NCBI GenBank assembly: GCA_022570795.1
Contig: JAKUDP010000012.1
Coordinates: forward strand, 558,001-622,000
Direction of reading: 5' to 3'
Length of the DNA stretch: 64,000 nucleotides
Origin: Sphaerulina vaccinii
Lineage: Eukaryota > Ascomycota > Dothideomycetes > Mycosphaerellales > Mycosphaerellaceae
Under the pieces are notes generated by a model. The model was not told the origin of the DNA, ran no database searches, and was given only the letters and a program-made list of their open reading frames with translations. This document shows positions 1 to 11,594 of the stretch, one piece after another (positions within the stretch are counted from its first letter, which is position 1; every line of letters starts with the position of its first letter). Both the position numbers and the translations under genes were made by a program.

Positions 1-998
1 AGGACAATGTCGAGGAATGCGCCTAATGTAGCACAGTGTATGATACGAACCAGCGCATTGGTATCGCAGGTCGTACTAGATCTTTCATACTCTTGACTGC
101 TCCCTCGACCGACTTGATCAAGGCTCGACGAAATTGGTCATTGCCGCCAGAAGCAGCCTTTGCTGTAGGCTGCGATCATGCGAGACATCCAACAATCGAT
201 TTCCAGGTCTGCGAAGCAACCTTCTCCGATATCACATCCGACTCAGCTAGCAGGTTGAGGCTGCTTATGGTACCATAGACAATGCGACATCTTGGAGAAG
301 CCGAAGTTCATCGGCCCTGAAGTAGGGCGCTTGGCTTCCAGCTTAGGGTTACGCATATCTTGAGCCACTGCAACACTGACACAACGACCTTGAGTATCCA
401 TATTCTGGATAGACAGTTCAATCAGATCGTTGAAAGTAAGAATGTGTGGAGGTTCTTGTGGCGATCGAGCACGAGTGGAGAGTGTTATGTCGAAAAGGTC
501 GAATTAGCTGGATTTGCAAAACGTTGATATTTTGAGATGGTGGTGAAGACCACCCATAGGTGCTACCTGACTTTCCGGCGAGTACGGTGACTGAACATGG
601 ATTTGACGCTGACAAGTCAAAGTCGAGCATTCATCTCTGACAATCAGCTTGGACAGTAAGGCGTTCTGTCTGGAGACGCGTTGGCTTGGACCTCGCGCGT
701 GGATGGAGAGTTTTCTGACAACGGGAGAAAGTAGCTCTGAAATACGAGAGCGTGTCTCAACAGCTCTGTCCGGCGAGGCGACCGCATAGTCCTCACACGT
801 GGACGGAGAGAAGAAGTATGTCTCTGTAGAGCTCGTGCTCATTTCATTCGTTTCGTCTATGGCACTTCACGCCGAAAATGCATAATATCCATGCATCCAT
901 ATCTGATGATGGAAAGCATCTCCGTTCCGCCCCTCAGTGATCATATGAAGCGCGAGCCCTCCCCAGTGCCCTGGTTATCCCATGTCTTCAGAGACACT
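1..998. other. left edge, no supported gene
   Basis: No reading frame here has a recognisable domain. A 112-codon open frame on the minus strand (504-842) is Ser-rich and has no motif or splice signal that makes it convincing. The last part is probably the 3' untranslated region of the thioredoxin gene, which ends at 999 on the minus strand. Confidence 0.5.
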
Positions 999-1519
999 TT
1001 ACAATCCCTTCTCAATAGCGGCCTTGAGGGCGTTTGGATTGGCACCAACAACCTCAGCGATCTTCTCTCCGTTCTTGAAGAGGAAGAACGTTGGCATAGC
1101 ACGGACGGACAGCTCTTGAGCGACATCTGGAACCTCATCGACGTCGATCTTGTAGAATTTGGCTTGAGGGAACTCGTCGGCGAACCTGAAGAGGTCTGAT
1201 TAGCATGCGCACACAAAAAGAAAGGTCTGGCGCTCAATTCCCAGCGCTGCGCAAGATGTACTCACTTGCTGACTTGTGGGGCAATGACCTTACAAGGGCC
1301 GCACCAGGTTGCAAAGCAGTCGATGACCTGGAGAGTGTCCTTCTCTGCCATGGCGGTATCGTAGTCCTTCTTGGACTGGAGGTTGTGAACGCCGTTACCC
1401 ATTGTGGATGTTGCGGAGAAAGGTCTGAAGTTGTTGAAGACGGGTCGATATGTCGCTCGGAATGTGTTTGGAGCTGTGAATCGAGTGGTGAGTAGTGTTC
1501 GTCGCAAAGCTGAAGACAT
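999..1519 (-). CDS. thioredoxin, probably mitochondrial
   Basis: Two exons, 1266-1519 and 999-1185, split by an 80-base intron (donor GTGAGT, acceptor CTTCAG), give 146 residues. The active site WCGPC is visible at about residues 71-75, followed by a typical C-terminal half (IDVDEVPDVAQ, RAMPTFFLFKNGEK, cis-Pro after AM). The enzyme reduces protein disulfides and is itself reduced by thioredoxin reductase. The first 40 residues are rich in Arg, Thr and Ser with almost no acids, as in a mitochondrial presequence. A second in-frame ATG at 1402 (MGNGVHN) would start a cytosolic-length thioredoxin, so one gene may serve two compartments. The frame stays open upstream to 1714, but MSSALRR fits a presequence best. 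Confidence 0.9.
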
Positions 1520-2760
1520 AAGAGTGACGTGGAGGGGTGTCGGGAATATGTAGTGAGTTGACTGTGTAAAGAGACCAGGAGAGCTTTCTAGTGTGTCTGA
1601 TTGCAAATCCGGCCGAAGTGGCTCAGACCAGCGAGCAGCAAGCAAAAGCGTAGCGAGAGCCGAACGGTGGCCGAGTCGTTGCCGATTGCGCGGAGATGAG
1701 TGAGATTGTATCACGTACCTTGGAGTGCTGCAAGTATCTCAAATGGTCCGGTAATCAGTTCTTGTTGTTGTGTCGTTGTACAAGGCAAGAATTGTTCATC
1801 TGTTGCCACCTTGGTGATGACGCGATTGTGCTTTCCAATTGCCCCGCGCCACGTGCTGAAGCCGTTGCAGGGATCGACTTTCTGCTTCACTTCACTTCAC
1901 TCTTCTGCTTTTGTAGCGTCTTCGCACATCGGACTCGGATGCTAGGCTCCAGCGAACAGTACAACCCATGCAACCCGTGTCTGCTGGAATTGTAACTGGC
2001 CGCAATGCTGGATTCAGAGAGGAAGAGAGAGGCTAGCCAGAGCGGTCCAACTCCAATGCGCGTATTGTCGCGCTCTTACCGCGCAAGTACAGCCTCATTG
2101 CTCCAAGACGCGCCATGGCTCCAGCGCGATACGATCCCTAGCGACTCTCTCCTCTCCAACCGCCGACCGACCTTGGTTCTCGAAGCACGCACGATCAGCA
2201 ATTTCGACGCGTGAACACCAAGAACATGACAGCTGCGACAGCACAAGACAAAGCGGTAACGGCCTCGAACAGTCCTTCGCTCTGTTCCAGGGCTCATGCA
2301 TAGCTCTTCACGTTCGCAAATGATGATGCTACCGCTGACAGCACTAGGGTGGCGATCCTTGACCTCCTTTCGCGTTGCTAGGACAGTTGAGCATAAAGAT
2401 AGGCATCTCTTCTGATCGCGGCAATGACTGAAGCCTACAGCAAAGGCCGAAGTCCTTCAAAATGGCAGACCGTGAAGTGTCTCGAATTTCGTGTTCCGTA
2501 AGCATCTCAAAGGAGCAGCGATCTCAGAGCTACGTGACCACCGACAGAGTGCAGGGCCATTCATTTGGTGCTCAGGGACGTTTTCGACCTATTGCGCTAG
2601 TGCCAGATCGCGGGCAAGATATCTCGCAACACATGTGACGCCAACAAGAATTCTCAAATTTCACAACTCGAACACCACTACGCAACCTCTCGCACACGAA
2701 GCCATCGAGTGCGCGACTTGTGTGTGGTTGCCAGCGCCTTGCCAGCGCCACGTCGGAGAG
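1520..2760. other. intergenic region between divergent genes
   Basis: About 1.2 kb separates the thioredoxin start from the next gene's start. Short open frames occur on both strands, none with a domain. I see no repeat or RNA gene. It presumably holds both promoters and 5' leaders. Confidence 0.5.
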
Positions 2761-4459
2761 ATGCTGTCGAGATATTTGGCGAAAATTGGGCTTCTCGCGA
2801 AGTCAGTTGAGAGCAGCGCTAAGACGATCACGGACCCACCACGACGACCTTCTACCACGATCGAGCACCTGCCAAATGAGCTTCTGGATGAGATCGGTGG
2901 ATATTTGATTGACAGCAAGATGGACGTTCATGCGCTGTGCCTCTCTACGAAGACGCTGCGCGCCGCTGCAAGTCCAATCCTGTAAGCACATTTCTATCCA
3001 CTCCGTTTGAGGGTCTGCGTCGACTGTGCCACTCGAGTTGCATTCGACAAGATGTCAAAGCACTAGCAAGCAGGGAAAGATGGCGCTGACATCTTTATCT
3101 AGGTACAACTGGTTCATGAGCACCTACGACACCAGCAGACTTCACAAGCTTGTCCGAACTTTGTCGAAGCGTCGAGACCTGGCCGCGCATCTCAAGAGCA
3201 TCGTCCTGTACACCAATCTCGAGGCAGATGCGATCAAACCCTCCCTCAACGAACTCATTGCGACGCTGGAGGCAATCCTGCCAATCGCCGATGGAGATGG
3301 CTGGTTTCACACAAAGCTTAGCACTGGTCTTCACGAGGGTGTCTATAATGTGCAAGGCATCTTGCTTCTGCTCCTCGCCGACCGCCTCGAGGTGCTCACT
3401 ATCGTCTCAGCCGAGCTCACCGCAGCTAGGGCGGCATCGCCAGAAGTGCCACTGCAATATCATTTCGATCATCTCGTTTCGAGTCTGATTCCGTGGGTGG
3501 CATCATCGGGCCAGAAAGCTTTCAGTAAGGTCCATACGACGATCTCACACGGTCCGCAGGAAGATGATCCGGTTGCGTTCCCTGGACATTTCATGACTCT
3601 GCCCAACATCAACACCCTACAAGCTACCTTCGCATTCTCTTTGAGGCAATTCTGGTCAAACGATGGACAAGGGAAATCGCCAATCACACGGATTTACCTC
3701 GACCACTGCATGCTCAGCACCAGGCAAGTGTCAGTGATCATCAAAGCATGTGGCAGCCTTCTTGAGCTGGACGTGCAATGGGATGCGCTCAAGCTATCGG
3801 AGGGCTTGTACTCAGCTCTCGAGGTCGACGTTACTCTGCTGCAGCCCGCACTCCAACACCACTCGAAGACACTGAAGACTCTGCGACTCGTATTCTCAAC
3901 AGCGAAGCCGGACGTGAGGATCTCGGACTTCCAAGGACCGCTTGGTAGTTTGCGCTCTTTCACAGCACTGGAGTCGCTGGAGCTAGACGAATGCCTACTA
4001 TTCGGCAAAAAGGTCCAATGGATGATAAAGTACTGGCGGCCAACAGTCGACTTGGACGAACTTTCGGACTTCCTACCTGTCAACTTGAGCCACTTCACAT
4101 TCCGAACGCGCAAAGGCGCTGCCGAGTTCTTGCACGTTCTCGTATTCTTGAGCACCATACTGCCGGCTTCGCTCAGATCTTTGGATATGCTTATGAATTA
4201 CGAGCGCGATCCCCTGGTCGCAGATTATCCCCCCTCGGAGGCAACACTTCATGGATTCCTATCAGTAGACCAAGACTGTCCATCTTTCTACGTGAGACGC
4301 AACGAGACTGGCTTATTCAACCTCGGACCAGAAGTTGAATTTTTTCTTCGACACGACGACGGCGTTCATGCCGCTGTTGAGGAGATCAAGGCCATTGAAT
4401 ATATGGGGGAGATCTGGAAGAGATTGGAAGAGTGGAAGGACGAGCAAGGCTTGTTCTAG
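2761..4459 (+). CDS. F-box domain protein
   Basis: Exons 2761-2981 and 3103-4459 are joined by a 121-base intron (GTAAGC to TCTAG) to give 525 residues. An F-box-like segment lies at about residues 37-75 (EHLPNELLDEIGGYL, then LCLSTKTLRAAASPIL). F-box proteins usually bind Skp1 and select substrates for an SCF ubiquitin ligase. The rest is leucine-rich and helical with regularly spaced LxxLxL segments, suggesting a degenerate leucine-rich-repeat substrate arm; that part is inference. The frame is open upstream to 2491, but MLSRYLAKIG at 2761 is the most natural start. No lesion is seen. Confidence 0.75.
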
Positions 4460-4926
4460 TGGCTGCTGCACTTTGGGACGACTTCTGCAGCTTCTCGTAG
4501 CACCGTTTGCTGAGGAGACAGTGCCGAACAACGCACAAGCACAGTATGTCAGGCTGGCAGGAGAACTTTGGACAAGATTGTATGGCTGTGAGACGCGAAA
4601 GCTGGACACGAGAAAGCGTTGGCTCTTTCGTCGATGGACTGCACAGAGCAGGTATGTCCAATAGTGCTTCTCACACGAGTTGAAAGAGATAGTCGCATAT
4701 TGGAGATGAGAAGGAGGAAGAAACTTCTCCTGCTTGCGAACATACACTGTCTAGCTTGTGTATAGCTTAGCAGAGGTGAATGAAGTGTGAAATACTTGCT
4801 CTGTATCCGTTCCTGTTCCTGGTATGCCTGCACTACTACTTCAAGTCGGCTGTTCTCTTCACCTGTTCCCTTGCAGCACTTTTGGGTATCGTCATTCATT
4901 ACATCTATTAAGCTCCGTCAAGATTC
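4460..4926. other. convergent 3' ends, no gene
   Basis: This lies between the stops of the F-box gene and the kinase-like gene. It is probably both 3' untranslated regions. No feature is seen. Confidence 0.5.
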
Positions 4927-7871
4927 TCATCTAGCGTGATGCATAGCAGTGCTCGCCCCTGGCCGAGCATCTTCCGCTTCTTCATCGTTGTCAAATAGGT
5001 CGTTGATGGCACCTAGCAGTATCTTCCAGACATTGCCATCAGCTGGCTCGGTATCGATGATATCGAGAGGCTCATCCAATGTCGCACCATAAGAGTCCAA
5101 GGCGTCCAATTTGGCTTGCCCGCCTGGATCAGCTCCAAACATGACAAGCTGAACACCTATCTGGCCTTTCGGAAGTCCTGCGGCAAGAAGCTTCTTGACA
5201 ACAGTCGCAATGGCAGCTTGACCCTGCTTATGGTTGCCCGCCTCCAAACGCCCATCAGTGAAGACGTAGATGCTTCGGGGCTTCAGCTTGTGGAAACTTC
5301 CAAACATACCCTGCTTTTGCAGTACTTGGTTGCCGTACTTTCGCAACTGGCTGCTAAGAGTTCCTTCCAGAGTGGTGATGCCGGTCTTCTTGTGACCTGC
5401 AACATGAGTGCCGAGCTTCTCTGACTTCTTGAACTTGTAGCCCTTCTCATCGTTGAGAAAGTAGAGTTCCAAGCCATCGTCGTCCAGGTTCTTTAACAAA
5501 TATGCAAGCATAGTGATCAGTTTACCGAGATCTGCCCAATGTGTTGTCATCGACGAGGAGTCGTCGATGATAAAGACGTGATCTCGTTGATCGAGATACT
5601 TCTTGAGGTGTTCATGTGGCAAAGCAGCATAAGGTCCTCGTCGCTTCTGACCTTGATACCATGCTTCAAGCTCTGCGCGAGTGCACAATGGTAGTTGTGG
5701 TCTTATGGTTTGTATCGGCTCTTGGTTCATCAACAAACTCTCTCGGTTGAAAGCCATCTCGCATTCATCTATATGTGAGTTGACCGCTCCCACTTTCATC
5801 AGTCTGCCGCACTGTAGCGGGCATGGGACAACAGTATCTCGGGTCTCTGCTCTGGTGTGCTGCTCAGATAGCTTTTCGTCCACTGTTTCCATGAAGAGTC
5901 TTGGTTGCGAGCTGCCGGAGCTATTGCGGTGGAATATGTTTGACGTAGATTGTACCGGCGAGGATGGTAGCGTTGTGTGCGGACTTCCAGGCGAGCTGTA
6001 TTGATCTGAGTGCCCACGATACCCACGAGACGTTGGCGTGCTAGGACCGCCACTCGAGTGTAGTTCCCTGCCTGTAATTTCATCAGCTAACGTGCTGTTC
6101 CTCATCACTGGACTCATCTTACTGCTCTGACTGCTCTCGGTGACCACAGAGGCCCGTTTGAGCTCTGATTCCTCCAGTGCCTTTCTGCCCTGGTCTAGTA
6201 ACCCTTCCGCTTTCGCCTGCACAATCTTCGATGTTGGTCTCAGCTCCGGACTCTCGTTGAGCATATCCGCTATCAGACGATGAAGCACAGCGCCAGTAAT
6301 GTAGTCTGGTTTGGTCTCAAGTTCTCTTTCAAGCATCCTGTGTGTCCGCTCTACAGCCTGTAGTTTGTGTTCTCCATCATGAAAACAATCACCGCCAGTG
6401 AAGCCGGGGATGGTGTCTGTCTCTTGTTCACGTTCATCTCGATATCTTTCTAGATCAAGCCAGCCCTTCTTCGTCCACACAGCAGCTTCGCTGAAGATAC
6501 AGGCCAGCGACCATATGTCGACTTTGTTACTAATGACGTTTCTGCTCCGCTCAGCGAAGCGTGAACCCGGAAAGCACTCTGGCGCGCCTGTCTCCAATCA
6601 GCTTAGATGAACCAGCGACGTTGGCCACACATACCATAAGTCACTGTGCCAAAGGCGTCTAGAGAAGTCAGATTCTGCTCGCCAGGCAACACAGATGTTC
6701 TGAAGTGAACCAAACCAAGATCTGCAATCTTGAAGGACCATGCATAAGGCGAGACAGTGTTACTGTTGGACAATACAAGTATGTTCTCAGGCTTCAAGTC
6801 CTGATGCCACCTGCTCATGTTAGATTCTGTATTTCGCCAAAGGTCATGTATAGCACTAACCCTTCTTGTAGCATTGTTTGCCCAGTCCGCTGGAAGTTAA
6901 AATGATGCGTATGCAGGCTGCTGATTGCTTTGGTGATCTCCAAGAGCTGGTGCCAAAAAGCGACAGTCTCCTGTGGGTTTCCAGGGGCTGGAATCGTCCT
7001 GAAGTACTCCTCCATGTTTCCTTTATCTGCATATTCCAGAACGATATTAAATGTTTCTCTGAAGCTGAAGCTACCGAAGAAGCGAATCATGCCTGGCGTA
7101 GACCGCATGCCAGCTTCGGTCACCTGGTTGAATGCTGTCGATTCCCGGATATGGTTGCCCTGCGCGTCTCCACGATCGAATGTCTTGATAGCATAGCAGC
7201 GGCTTGGCTGGATCGTGTGCGTTTACTGAAGAATGTTTCTGGCCTAGCAGTTCATCATGGCCGGAGTGAATCGTGGCCATATATACAGTCCCGGAGCTAC
7301 CATTTGCCGTGCGCTCGAGACTTGTGATAGGCAGGATGTGGTTGGGCTCGTAGTGAACATTGCTGTGAGGCCGCATCTAAGGGGCACAGAACCGCCATTG
7401 CGTCTCGAAAAACGCTTTGAAGAAGAGGCTATCATCGCCATCGCCAGGATCTTTGGGAAAGTTCGGAGGCTCGTGCCAGCATGGGAGGTTCCGGTCGAAA
7501 AGATTCTCGTAGTGAACAAAGGTGTGGATGAAGTGCGGCTTGTCAATCAGATATAATATGCAGAAGATGCGTGAACAGTTCTCCGCTACGTCTCTCGGTG
7601 ATATCTGGTTGCTCTGGTTGCTCTGGTTGCTCTGCGTGCCGAGGACTACACGTAGAATGTTGGTAATAACCCGGTATTTGTCCTTCGTAAAGTAGGCCCG
7701 GACTTGTTTGCGTGGCACGAATCCGCCTCGACTGTCTTTCAATCCAGTGGTGATGTCGTAGGAAGGTATGGTCACCCGGTCGATCCATGCGCGGAACTGT
7801 TGCAATTCCAAGTGCCCACTAGACTGGCGGGCATGCGGCCTCTCATCCATCGCCACGAAGGTGCATGCCAC
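4927..7871 (-). pseudogene. protein kinase / zinc finger / von Willebrand A protein, reading frame broken twice
   Basis: Reading from 7871, the parts in order are an N-terminal conserved region, a kinase domain, a Ser-rich linker, a CxxxC...HxxxC zinc-finger-like segment (CPLQCG to HIDEC), and a C-terminal vWA domain with the metal-site motif DDSSS. Kinase motifs visible: Gly loop NGSSGTVYM, AIKTF with the catalytic Lys, HQDLKPEN, DLG and APECF. Two introns splice cleanly: 6811-6860 (GTTAGT, branch CTAAC, GAGCAG) and 6588-6634 (GTATGT to GACAG). The coding frame is hit by an in-frame TAG at 7377-7379, between QWRFCAP and MRPHSN, and by a one-base frame change between about 7195 and 7235, just before YAIKTF. 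A model could hide the second lesion with an intron at 7160-7226, but that would delete the catalytic Lys. The N-terminal part carries a 9-base repeat encoding SNQ three times. It looks like a recently damaged gene. Confidence 0.65.
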
Positions 7872-8413
7872 AGCTCTCGGCAGTGTAGCTCCAGGCGGTG
7901 ACGCGATTGGCTTCGATGCCCTGTACTATGGCGAGGCGCAGCAACAAAAGTATCAACGAGCTCGCACGTGTGCAAGAAGAACGGATGGCATCCTTGGCTG
8001 AAGATTGCGACGGAGACAAGGCTGAGCTCAACCGTATAGCTGGAAATGTATGCAGATCCGGAAATGCGAATGCGCATCAGCTCGACAATACTGTAACGCA
8101 CTGATGCAAGCTAGGATTCGCAGCCGAAACCGTGCACACTTCTCAGCACTCCCGTGGACTTTGTGAACAGTAGTGGGGCAATACTTGAGTGAGAGACCGT
8201 GGTAAAGTGTTGAGAAGGTGTGTTACACACAGACTGCGGAGATATCCTCGGGCGCGTGACGTGGGATGAGATGCATCTGCATGAGGCTTGCATATACCGG
8301 CATGTCTCGGCGCCGACCCGCTTGAGGCCTCCTCAAAACCCCCGTCATTGCTGCACTACGCTGTGCAGCAAATGGAATACACACCATTGGGCAAGGCTTG
8401 CTCCCATTGAGCA
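7872..8413. other. intergenic, nothing recognised
   Basis: About 540 bases between the start of the kinase-like gene and the stop of the CorA-like gene. Only short unconvincing frames. Confidence 0.45.
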
Positions 8414-10522
8414 TTAGACCTTCTCCAACTTAAGTCTCTGAATCTGTTGTGTCAAACGCTTGTGCTGTCGGTTGGCGTGCCACTGCAAGCAGAACCACAA
8501 GAGGAATGTGAGTAGCACGAATGGCAGGCTGAATGTGAGGTACAGCTTCAGAGCCCCAAGACCAATGTTGCCACTCAGCGAGAAACCAGAAGCCTGCTTA
8601 TCATTGTCGAAAACGATTATTGGCGTGCTCATCAGAGTCTACACAATGGTCAGCATTATCGAACTCGTCGATGACAAGAAATGGGGATTTCTTACCGAGA
8701 TAAAGGTGCCAGGGAGAAAGAGCAAAGTAACGATAGTAATGGTTCTCATAGTGACGGTCTCCTTCTGAGTTTGTTCTGCAATCGCATGCATGGACAGTGT
8801 CAATTCTTCCATGTTCTCGGCGGACTGCTGCGCCTTCTGTGCCAGAAGCGTTGTGGACTCGGTGCTGCGGCTTTGCAGTATGCCTTGGAGCTGTATTGTT
8901 GTTAGGTCTATTCTCGACATGATGTGCATTCACTTACCATCTGTTTCCGATCTGCGGCGATTCTAAGAAGCACTTCGATGCGAGATTGCTCCATCTTCAA
9001 GTCATCCTCAATAGTCTTGAGGTGTTGTATAAAGTCTTCCACGTCATCACGATCTTTGTCAATGATAGCAATGCCATGGTCCCGCAAAGAGGCATATTCT
9101 CGACTCAGATCACAGACAACGACAGCATTCGCGCTGAGCACAAGCATTGTCTTATTGGCTTCTTCCTCCAGGTACTCAATCGTCTGCATATCGCTGAACT
9201 TGAAGTCATCCTTGGCCACGTGCGCCTTTTCTGAAGGCATCTCGGGAGTGAAAGCGTCCATTTCCTCTGGCTCTTCTGTGACAACTGGACCGAGAGCGAT
9301 GTTGTTAAAGCCAGGCATGGTGTCTGTGGTTCCACAACGACGAATCGAGATCGATGTGCCTCGCCGAAAGGACCTTCCCAGCGATTGCAGCGACATGGAC
9401 CTGTAGCGACTCTGATGGATTGGCTGCGTAGGAAGAGTTGGTTTGCGAGGCGTGGAGAAAGACCCTGCGGTTGTTGTGTCAAGAGGGATGTATACAGTAC
9501 GCCCAGTAAGCTCTTCAAGCACATTTTCAAGCTCATTAATGTACCAGTGCCAGTTCTCCCCTGACCAACTTGTGATTACGCGATGCACAGCGAGTGCGGT
9601 CTGCAGGTTGTCGCTGTGTGCGTCGGCCTTTTGTAGGTTGGGCGAAGCCAGGTTGTTTTCGATTGCGTTCTGGATGACCTTGTTGGCTTTGATTATGAGC
9701 CAAGACATGTTCTGAGATTCCAGATCGTACTTGTGGTGGACTGAGCATTGTCGGATGCTCCACCGCTGTAAACGCTGGGTGACGTCTCCATCATCTGTTT
9801 CGATGCTGGCTAGAACGGCGCCAGTGTGCTGTTCAATTGATTTGAGGCTATAGCAGAGCTCAATATGTCTACCAGATCGTTGCAGCTGTGGTATGCACAA
9901 TGCTGAGCGATTTGCGGAAAAGCGGGTTGCACTCCTCAGCCTGCTCATGTGAAAGTCTCGAATGTGGTGTTGCTGTCCAAAGGGCAGTATGAAGTTCAGG
10001 AAACCTGACACGACTTGGTTGTACGTGAGTATTCCAAGCATCATGTCTTTGGTTATGCGAAGAGCGCTCTTCGAGCTCTTCGCTCGTATAAAGCTAACAC
10101 CGAAACTCATCAGATCTACACTCTTTCTATGGGAAGTTTCGACTTACATGAATCTCTGTGAAGGATCAGGCCGCCAGCCATTGGCGGGCCTAAGGTGACC
10201 AGTGAGCTCACCGAAAGTCTTGATGGTGTGTTTCTGGTAAGCTGCTCGAAAGTCAGTTCGGCGTGCTTGGTTTCTGTCGACTTAGATCGCTTACTTCCTC
10301 CGTTGTTGTTGAAGTGCCTGTGGGTGCGGATGGCAGCTCGAAGAAGTGAACTTCGACATCTGCCTCGTCACTGAATAAGAATCTGGAGCGACTGTCCAGT
10401 TGTAATGTCAATGCTTTAGCCGTGTGACTCTGCACTTCGACACCGAAGTTGTTTCGAGGATAAGATGTGGCATGTCGGAAGGCATTCTCCAGCCGAGAAA
10501 GAGAGCTTGGCTGAGATGACAT
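8414..10522 (-). CDS. CorA-like transporter-domain membrane protein
   Basis: Five exons: 10295-10522, 10148-10241, 8938-10093, 8696-8890 and 8414-8638. The introns have GTAAGC, GTAAGT, GTAAGT and GTAAGA donors. The product resembles fungal proteins with an N-terminal CorA-like domain (RFIFIRA, then ILTYNQV..FLNFILPFGQQ) and two C-terminal membrane helices: the first around VTLLFLPGTFIS followed by TLMST, the second around LTFSLPFVLLTFLLWFCL. A coiled-coil helix (EQSRIEVLLRIAADRKQM) precedes the membrane part, as in CorA-type channels. Metal transport has not been shown for this family, so function is inference. One oddity: exon 1 ends in phase 0, but exon 2 in the frame that gives IKTFGELTGHL and RFIFIRA needs two bases to finish a codon, so the first junction does not keep frame. 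Either there is a small lesion or the first exon is differently arranged. Confidence 0.7.
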
Positions 10523-11075
10523 TTCGAAATTATTCGAAGATTATGTTGACATGCTCGTCAGTGGTTAATCGTGGGCATATGATAGCCTCTATGTATGATC
10601 TCTATGTTAGCATCGCCCTGTATCATATGGTATACTCTCAGCTGGCGGCATGCAGTAGCGGAGGCAGTGTTTTGTGGGCGTCCTCAAAGTGGGCTTGGAG
10701 GTGGCTGTGCCTGGCACGTGCATGGTGCCACGCCACTGGACTCTGGAGTCAACGAGTAACACCACAGACAAGGCTGAAGTCGAACTTGTGTGCGCTCAAG
10801 CAGAACGACGAAGTTGTATCCCTACAGTCAGCTAAGAAGAGCTCGTATAACGTGTCATTTCAGACCGCACTCCCTATGTCATATCTGTCAATCATCCTCA
10901 TCTTCGATACGCAGCAGCGCGAGAGCATTACGATCAGCCTGCGTTCGTTCCATCAGTACCATATACGGAGCGCCCGTTGCAACGCTACGTACCTCTGTCA
11001 ATCTTTGGGGGACCTGGAAATTGAATCTATCCTGCCGTGCCTATGGAGCAGAGTCAGCCATGCACCGAAGTTGAG
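10523..11075. other. intergenic, nothing recognised
   Basis: A 214-codon open frame on the plus strand (10465-11109) overlaps exon 1 of the CorA-like gene in antisense and has the composition of a chance frame. No other feature. Confidence 0.45.
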
Positions 11076-11594
11076 TCATTGCACGGCGCTGCATACCTTG
11101 ACATTGTAATTGTGATTGCCAAATCTCCTTCGAAGCCAACCCTCCACGATGTCCTTGCTCAATCGATATCGTGGTACGGCATCAGCAACCCATTCGTCGT
11201 TCGAACTTGTTCCAGTAGAAGCGGCTTGTGCGGAGGCTCCGCCCGCATTTGCATATTGTAAGGATCGCGACATTCTTGCGCCCGAAGTGTAGGCGTCCTG
11301 TCCGCTTGGCATTGGAGATGGCGTGAAGCCAGGATGACCAGCCTGCGACCGGTATATGGCCTGCTGCGTGGACGGCACTACAGGTGTTGCTCGAGGTGTC
11401 TCTGCAGGCAGCCCTGCATTTCTGGTGATCGACTGCGCAGGTGGACCTCGGCCGCCAGCCGCTATTTTCTGTCCACTCTCCAGAATATACTGATTGTACC
11501 TCGCGTCGTAAATCATGTACTGGCCAAATTGCTGGCTCCACTGCCGATGTGGCTGACTGCCTGATGTGTAGGATGCCTGCATGGTCTCGGACAC
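11076..11594 (-). CDS. small protein of unknown function
   Basis: A single uninterrupted frame of 172 residues. Not recognised. The N-terminal third holds an aromatic motif (MIYDARYNQYILESGQKI). The middle is low-complexity, rich in Gly, Ala, Ser, Pro and Gln and probably disordered. The last 35 residues look folded (LSKDIVEGWLRRRFGNHNYNV). No signal peptide or membrane segment. Coding status rests on length, composition and the two structured ends. Confidence 0.45.
   Translation of the reverse strand: MSETMQASYTSGSQPHRQWSQQFGQYMIYDARYNQYILESGQKIAAGGRGPPAQSITRNAGLPAETPRATPVVPSTQQAIYRSQAGHPGFTPSPMPSGQDAYTSGARMSRSLQYANAGGASAQAASTGTSSNDEWVADAVPRYRLSKDIVEGWLRRRFGNHNYNVKVCSAVQ

Noticed and set aside
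504..842. A 112-residue gene at the left edge
   Set aside because: Ser-rich frame with no domain, no neighbours in support and no conserved feature that can be seen.
7160..7226. An intron in the kinase gene
   Set aside because: GTAAAC..GCGCAG would keep frame, but the removed sequence encodes AIKTFDRGDAQ, the conserved Lys block, so it is coding rather than intron.
10465..11109. A 214-residue plus-strand protein
   Set aside because: It overlaps exon 1 of the CorA-like gene in antisense and the small unknown gene; composition is that of a chance frame.
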